Part shown: one piece after another, positions 59,340-64,000 of the stretch | Layout: each line of letters begins with the position of its first letter | Position numbering within the stretch: position 1 is the stretch's first letter | Assembly (NCBI GenBank): GCA_946406115.1 | Contig: OX291557.1 | Location: 16,462,501 to 16,526,500 of the forward strand | Source: Apoda limacodes | Lineage: Eukaryota; Arthropoda; Insecta; Lepidoptera; Limacodidae | Length of the DNA: 64,000 nucleotides | Direction: 5' to 3' | Position numbers and translations under genes: made by a program | The notes under the pieces: generated by a model | The model's database searches: none | Told to the model about the DNA's origin: nothing | Seen by the model: the letters and a program-made list of their open reading frames with translations, nothing else

Positions 59340-60129
59340 AAAAAAGAATCCACTTCAACAACGTGGGCGGGAGACCCCAGGTCAAATGCGTCTATAGATA
59401 AAACTCGTTTGAGTGACGTCACACTTACTTAAGCCAGCCGTGAACTTTGAAATCGTGAAATAACCAGCTAAGAGAATGGGAAGCTGGTGTGGCTAAAATA
59501 ACTGATTATCTTGTTATGGATTAAATAAAAAAAAACAACTTTGGAAGCGAATAAATCGGGAAAAAATACTTGAGAGAAAAATCTACCAGTGAAACTTGAC
59601 TGATTTTTTAAAGACCCGTCCATCAACATCCCACAATAGGGTGTGCAGCCAAAAATGATTCCTCTGTACTATATATATAGAGATTTAAGCCTAATTATTT
59701 TTTTCAATTTCATTACAAAAATGTATAGCGATTGAATTTTTGCTTGGTATAGCACTTTACCTTGCTGAAATTTTTATCTGAGTCGATAGCAAGATGGCGG
59801 AATAATAAAGTTGTGACATGACGGATAGAAGACTATAAATAAGAGCTCTCGTAGTATTGTTATGTATGTTCGTTTTTGCCATTTGGTTACAAAATAAAAT
59901 AAGAACGAAATTAATTGTTACCAATTTGTCTTATTGACCTATTAACAGTGGCACTAGAAATAAGAAAGGTGTTTAAGTATAACGTAAACAAGCACTATAC
60001 AGTAACTTTTCCAAATTTAGCACCTAGTCGTGAATAGTGCATTTACAAAATCTACGCACGTCCTACAAAACATCAAAATGTATACAAATGTGTGTGTAAG
60101 TAAGTACAGTATGTAAAAGTGTGTTAGTA
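59340..60129. other. Gene-free stretch with a CRE-type site
   Basis: tgacgtca at 59414-59421 is a perfect CREB/ATF consensus within a slightly GC-richer patch (59355-59460). Function is unknown. Confidence 0.3.
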
Positions 60130-60545
60130 AAAAAAAACGGCCAAGTGCGAGTCTGACTCGAGCACAAAGGGTTTCTTACCACTGTCTATAACAACGGCGA
60201 AAAAATCCCGTATGGGAGTCTCCCTTAAATATTTGTTTTATTTTAATTTAATTATATATTTTTAAAGTGAATATACAACTAAAACTTCTGTGAATATTTC
60301 AAGCGTTTACCTGTTGCTGTTATCAATATCGAGCAATAACGAGCAAAAACATAACGTTTGTTGTATGGGAGCCCCCTTAAATATTTATTTTATTTGTTGT
60401 TATGGCGGCAACAGAAGTACATCTTCTGTGAAAATTTCAACGGTCTAACTATCACGGTTCATGAGATACAGCCTGGTGACAGACGGACGGACAGCGGAGT
60501 CTTAGTTATAGGGTCCCGTTTTTTACCCTTTGGGTACGGAAAGCT
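60130..60545 (-). mobile_element. Short element, family G, long form, minus strand
   Basis: The plus strand begins ggccaagtgcgagtctgact and ends gggtcccgttttttaccctt followed by tgggtacgga. It includes the doubled block (ccgtatgggagtctccctta and ttgtatgggagcccccttaa) with gttatcaatatcgagcaata between, as in 38389-38747. Non-coding. Confidence 0.78.
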
Positions 60546-61084
60546 AACGACAAACTATGCAAAAAACAGTACGTTTATTTAGTCTACACAGTCGCATGCA
60601 GTCAAGTTGATGGGCGCGTAGTCATGCCAACATTTTGTAGGCAGTCTATAAAAGGGGTTGTAAAAGTTTGTTTGTGACGGCAAAAGTTAAATCACTTAAA
60701 TTTTTAAGTAATAACTTACTATATTTAAGTAATAGATTCATTGCACAAAACACAATCTAGCAGTGGCAATATAACATTTGCTGTGATTTAACTAGCACTT
60801 CGCTGCAACTTTCTTATGGAATAAGTTTCCATAAGAAAGGAACCATTCAAAGTCAATGTCCTTCTGGACATTTGAAAGGTAGCTTTCAAAAAGATTTTTT
60901 TTAATCGGGTTAATAGTTTAGGAAATTATTTTGCATATAGATACAAAAGACTCACTCTCTTTTTTGGAAATATAAATATGTAATAAATATATAATGTAGT
61001 ACAGATATCAAATGAAAAAAACTAACGAACTACAAATGGCACAAAATAATCGTTGTAATAAAATACTTATGATTTGTCGAATCA
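60546..61084. other. AT-rich spacer
   Basis: A short inverted pair around 60811-60840 (tttcttatggaataagtttc, cataagaaag) is the only structure noted. Confidence 0.35.
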
Positions 61085-61165
61085 TTAAACTACCTTTTAT
61101 TCGCGGCTCCCTCCGCACTGAATTCGGTTATTGCCGTGGGAACTCACAGACTCGCAATTTTTGCA
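61085..61165 (-). mobile_element. Helitron-like 3'-end fragment
   Basis: ttattcgcggctccctccgc followed by gaattcggttattgccgtgg is the inverse of the ccacggcgatag...ggagccgcgaataaa block at 22495-22545. Confidence 0.55.
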
Positions 61166-62004
61166 GGATTTTCAAAAAGTTTTTTTCATTTTCTATACGT
61201 TTGTCATTTTAATACATATACACATCTTATGATCATATAGTTATGTCATCTATATATATATGTATATATACATGTTCACACGCCGGGGAAGGTTTCTGAA
61301 TAAGTACCACCCTTTCAGAATAGGTGGCTCGCTTATTGTTTAAAAAAGAGAAACAACGTTCGCGGGATCAGATAGTACTAAATAAATACTAAAATACCTT
61401 AAAAAATGTTGGCTAACCAACTGGTCTAAAGAAACAAAATTCATGTAAGGAAAAGAAATTGAATGTCTCATGCAATTTAAGGGTGATTAATTACACCTAA
61501 TTTGCTCTATTTTTTAAGAAACATTTGTATATAAATTTACATACAAATATTTTTAACAAAAGTTAGTTAATTTTTAAATTTGGACATAAATAATGGCTGC
61601 CAGAGCGCCTCCGTGCAATATCTCACACCGCTTCTCCACTGACAATGTTTTGCACTCCGCAAATGCGTGGACCGCAATCAGGCGGGTTTATTTTTTTTAT
61701 TAAACAATTTTGTTCAATAATTTTAATTATTTATATTGCACATAGGGTTTTAGGCGACACAGTATTACAAAAACACATAATATGATTGTAGATTACATTT
61801 TAAAAATTTTAAACCAGATTTATGAACTAAGAAAATATGCAATAAATATGAAAAATGTAACAGCTAGCTACAACTATAAGCTAACCTTATTTGTTAAATA
61901 ATTCCTAATTAAGAGTAAGACATTTTTTTTTACATTCTAAATCATATCGTTACATTTTTTTGGCAAAATTTCATTGCAATACAAAATGGTTTATTTAAAA
62001 AAAA

Positions 62005-62112
62005 AATCGTGTTATATAGGTCAACTTTGCTATGGAAAGAGATATGCTTGGTGTTTCTTTGCGCGATAAAATCCGAAACGAGGAAATTCACCGAAGAACT
62101 AATTTATCGCTT
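62005..62112 (+). pseudogene. RTE-type LINE coding fragment
   Basis: The frame reads VNFAMERDMLGVSLRDKIRN, then EEIHRRTNL. This is the conserved AMERxMLGVSLRDxIRNEEIRRRT segment just upstream of the KLKWQWAG tail in RTE-clade proteins. It is precisely the part missing from 2905-3235. Sequence on both sides is unrelated AT-rich DNA. It has no 3' UTR, so the copy is broken at both ends. Confidence 0.8.
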
Positions 62113-63180
62113 CTTATATTTGAAAATAAAGTATATTTTCATTTATATATAAACTTTAAAATATTTAGAAATTGTTTAGAAAAGTATTTAATTTTTAATG
62201 TGTATTTGATTCCCAGTAAGTTTAGCGTTTATTAAGCATTATGACCGCGATTCTGAGTGCGGCCCTGATCAAATACAGCACCAAGCAAGAGTTACAACCT
62301 GCGTATGCGCCGTGTTCTGCAGCACGGGCGGCCCACACTCCGATATCACTTGATCTGTTTATTCTGAACAACTTACAACTTCATCACTAGAAGTGTTAAG
62401 AAAACTTTTAGAACCACTGCTATCTTTTTTTTTCCACTGTTATTTGTAAAATATAATTCTTTAAAATTTTAATGAATATATCCATAAGGAAGTAGCTCCC
62501 TGTAGAATTTAGGTAAAATAATATAATAAAAAAAACGAGTTGCACTCCGGGAGTGCCGGCAGAAGTGAAAACCTTTACACACGATTCGCGCTTAACACTC
62601 AAATATGTCACAAGTCATGTCTTTGACATTGTCAAGAAATAATAATGTTTGTTTATTTACTTTTTTGACGTAGTATATTTGACATCGCAATCTGTCATAG
62701 AATTAAAATTCCATATCCAACCTTCCTGTACTACTTATAATCGCGAATACTAAAAATAAAAATTATAATTGGCGTGGCATTACGGTTTCCGTCTTACGAA
62801 TTTCCACGATTAGGACACGTGACCTGACGCGAGTTTATCATTTTTTACCCATACCAAAAAAAGTGCACAATGCCGCTAAAGAAGTTATCACTTAAAAAAA
62901 AAATAGTGCTTGAGAGTAAAAACGAATAAGTTACAATATTGTAGACTTTATATACTATGTTTGAAAATAAAACTCATAAGTCCGATATCGGACGGATGAA
63001 ACAATTCAGATAACTGTAGGCGTATTTAGTCATATGCTATTTTCGGCCATTTTGATTTTTCAGTATTAGCATTAGTATTAGTCCATGGACATCGAGTTCC
63101 ATAATCTGTCCTATAGACTGTGCAATAACCTCGCAAAACACCACTGGCCACACTTTAAAAAGAGACAAACCTAATATGCT
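62113..63180. other. Gene-free stretch with GC-richer patches
   Basis: 62240-62350 (gattctgagtgcggccctga, gtgttctgcagcacgggcgg) and 62536-62570 (gttgcactccgggagtgccg) are richer in GC. The second resembles, inversely, 61652-61684 (tttgcactccgcaaatgcg), so a dispersed repeat may be present. No gene seen. Confidence 0.3.
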
Positions 63181-63204
63181 GCAACTATGTGCCCTTTTTC
63201 TGTT

Positions 63205-63260
63205 GAAGAAAAGGGTATAAATACCCCAGATTCACTTCGTCTCTTTCACACTTTTGCAAA
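63205..63260 (+). promoter_or_regulatory. TATA-type core promoter candidate
   Basis: gggtataaatacccc at 63213-63227 is a perfect TATA box inside a palindrome. Start of transcription would be expected near 63243-63255 (ctctttcacacttttgc). TCAGT-like attcagtagct follows at 63373-63383. It could belong to a gene starting downstream or to the LTR of a retrotransposon. Confidence 0.35.
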
Positions 63261-63773
63261 CGATTTTACTTTAAAGCTGTCTAGAAAATGCGTTATCCAG
63301 TCCCTCTGTCTATGTATTACTCTGTTAAATTGTGCTTCATGCACATTGTGCAGTTTTCTCTCTTTCTCTGTTATTCAGTAGCTCTTCCAGAGTTCGGTCG
63401 TTCTTGAGCTAAGCGCAGATCTGCGCAGTGTCTTACTTTACGATGTGTCTACACTATTGTTCCCTTTTAGAATAGGTTTCGTCTAAATCGTCATTGTTTT
63501 AAGACCAGTTGATTTTGTTGATAAACTGGTCTGCGGTGATTCACAATCTTTATCATGAATATTCAGTTTTTTGTTTTTAATAGGATTTTTTATTTTTATC
63601 ACCAATTTATTGATTGTTAATTAACTTTGCTTGTAAAGAAATCCACTTTGTTGTCTTCTTTATCGTTTTAAGGCATTGAAATCTTAATAATTAAGTGCTG
63701 TTTTTTTCTTAATATAAATTTGGATAAATTATTCTAGTATGGTTTAACAGAAGAAGTAGTGGTGAAATAAAAC

Positions 63774-63850
63774 TAGCAAACCGGCTCGGCTTCGTCCGGG
63801 TGCAATTGGGAATATGCAGATTTTTTAATATGCAATTATTATAAAACCAA
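63774..63850 (-). mobile_element. Helitron-like 3' terminus, second subfamily
   Basis: aactagcaaaccggctcggc followed by ttcgtccgggtgcaattggg is the inverse of a caccc...gcc...ctagt end with the terminal CTAG, typical of lepidopteran Helitrons. Confidence 0.55.
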
Positions 63851-64000
63851 GGGCATGCCATTAGGTCAGTCAGTCAGGTTCTTTATTTTATATAGGTATT
63901 ACTAGCATCACGTTTATCATAGGTACTTTTTCTTACATCTCTAATAAACAGATTAGCATCAAGCTATTTATATAATTATATTATTAGTATTAAAAAGTAT

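Overview
The window reads as nuclear DNA of a moth or butterfly (Lepidoptera). It is strongly AT-rich, has no operon-like gene packing, and is full of repeat families I recognise from lepidopteran genomes. These are RTE-type LINEs (motif KLKWQWAG), LINEs whose 3' ends carry the motif ccatcaggcggaccgttagc, a Metulj-type tRNA-derived SINE, Helitron-like elements ending in aaaagctag, and short elements framed by gggttccgtacc and gtgcgagtccgactcgcac. These assignments rest on remembered family features; no database search was possible.

I find no complete protein-coding gene and no rRNA, tRNA gene or CRISPR array. Most of the 64 kb is intergenic or intronic. A few stretches look like isolated exons. 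On the plus strand, 26414-26638 may be a first exon encoding a hydrophobic N-terminal anchor and ending at gtaagt. On the minus strand there are three: a 3'-terminal exon at 45180-44837 with acceptor, stop and AATAAA; a first exon at 56296-56030 with a TCAGT initiator, an ATG-free leader, ATGGAC and gtaagt; and unassigned coding-like open frames at 59325-59038 and 38330-38150. The minus-strand first and terminal exons could belong to one gene of about 11.6 kb, but I could not identify the exons between them.

Layout: 0.6-6.2 kb holds LINE and SINE fragments, including a LINE copy with an inverted 5' piece, a Helitron fragment, a MITE, and an RTE 3' end with a hairpin at its 5' junction. 7-17.5 kb holds MITEs, a Metulj SINE, a LINE C-terminus with its 3' end, and a 330-bp foldback element. 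19-22.6 kb is a cluster of Helitron fragments. 23.7-26.7 kb holds a SINE, a MITE, a CA-repeat-bearing element and the plus-strand exon candidate. 28.6-34.8 kb is repeat-poor. 36-41 kb holds Helitron ends, a pogo-like transposase remnant and a second CA-bearing element with a long CA tract. 44.7-49.6 kb holds the terminal-exon candidate, a perfect (TATAA)n array, a second LINE C-terminus and a GC-rich island. 51.7-53.1 kb holds an 85-bp tandem array inside a possible transposon. 53.9-64 kb holds LINE 3' ends, the minus-strand first-exon candidate, short elements, an RTE fragment and a TATA-type promoter candidate.

The window's activity is therefore mainly that of decayed transposable elements. 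The best leads for something new are the orphan exons, the foldback element, and the tandem array within its TIR-like frame.
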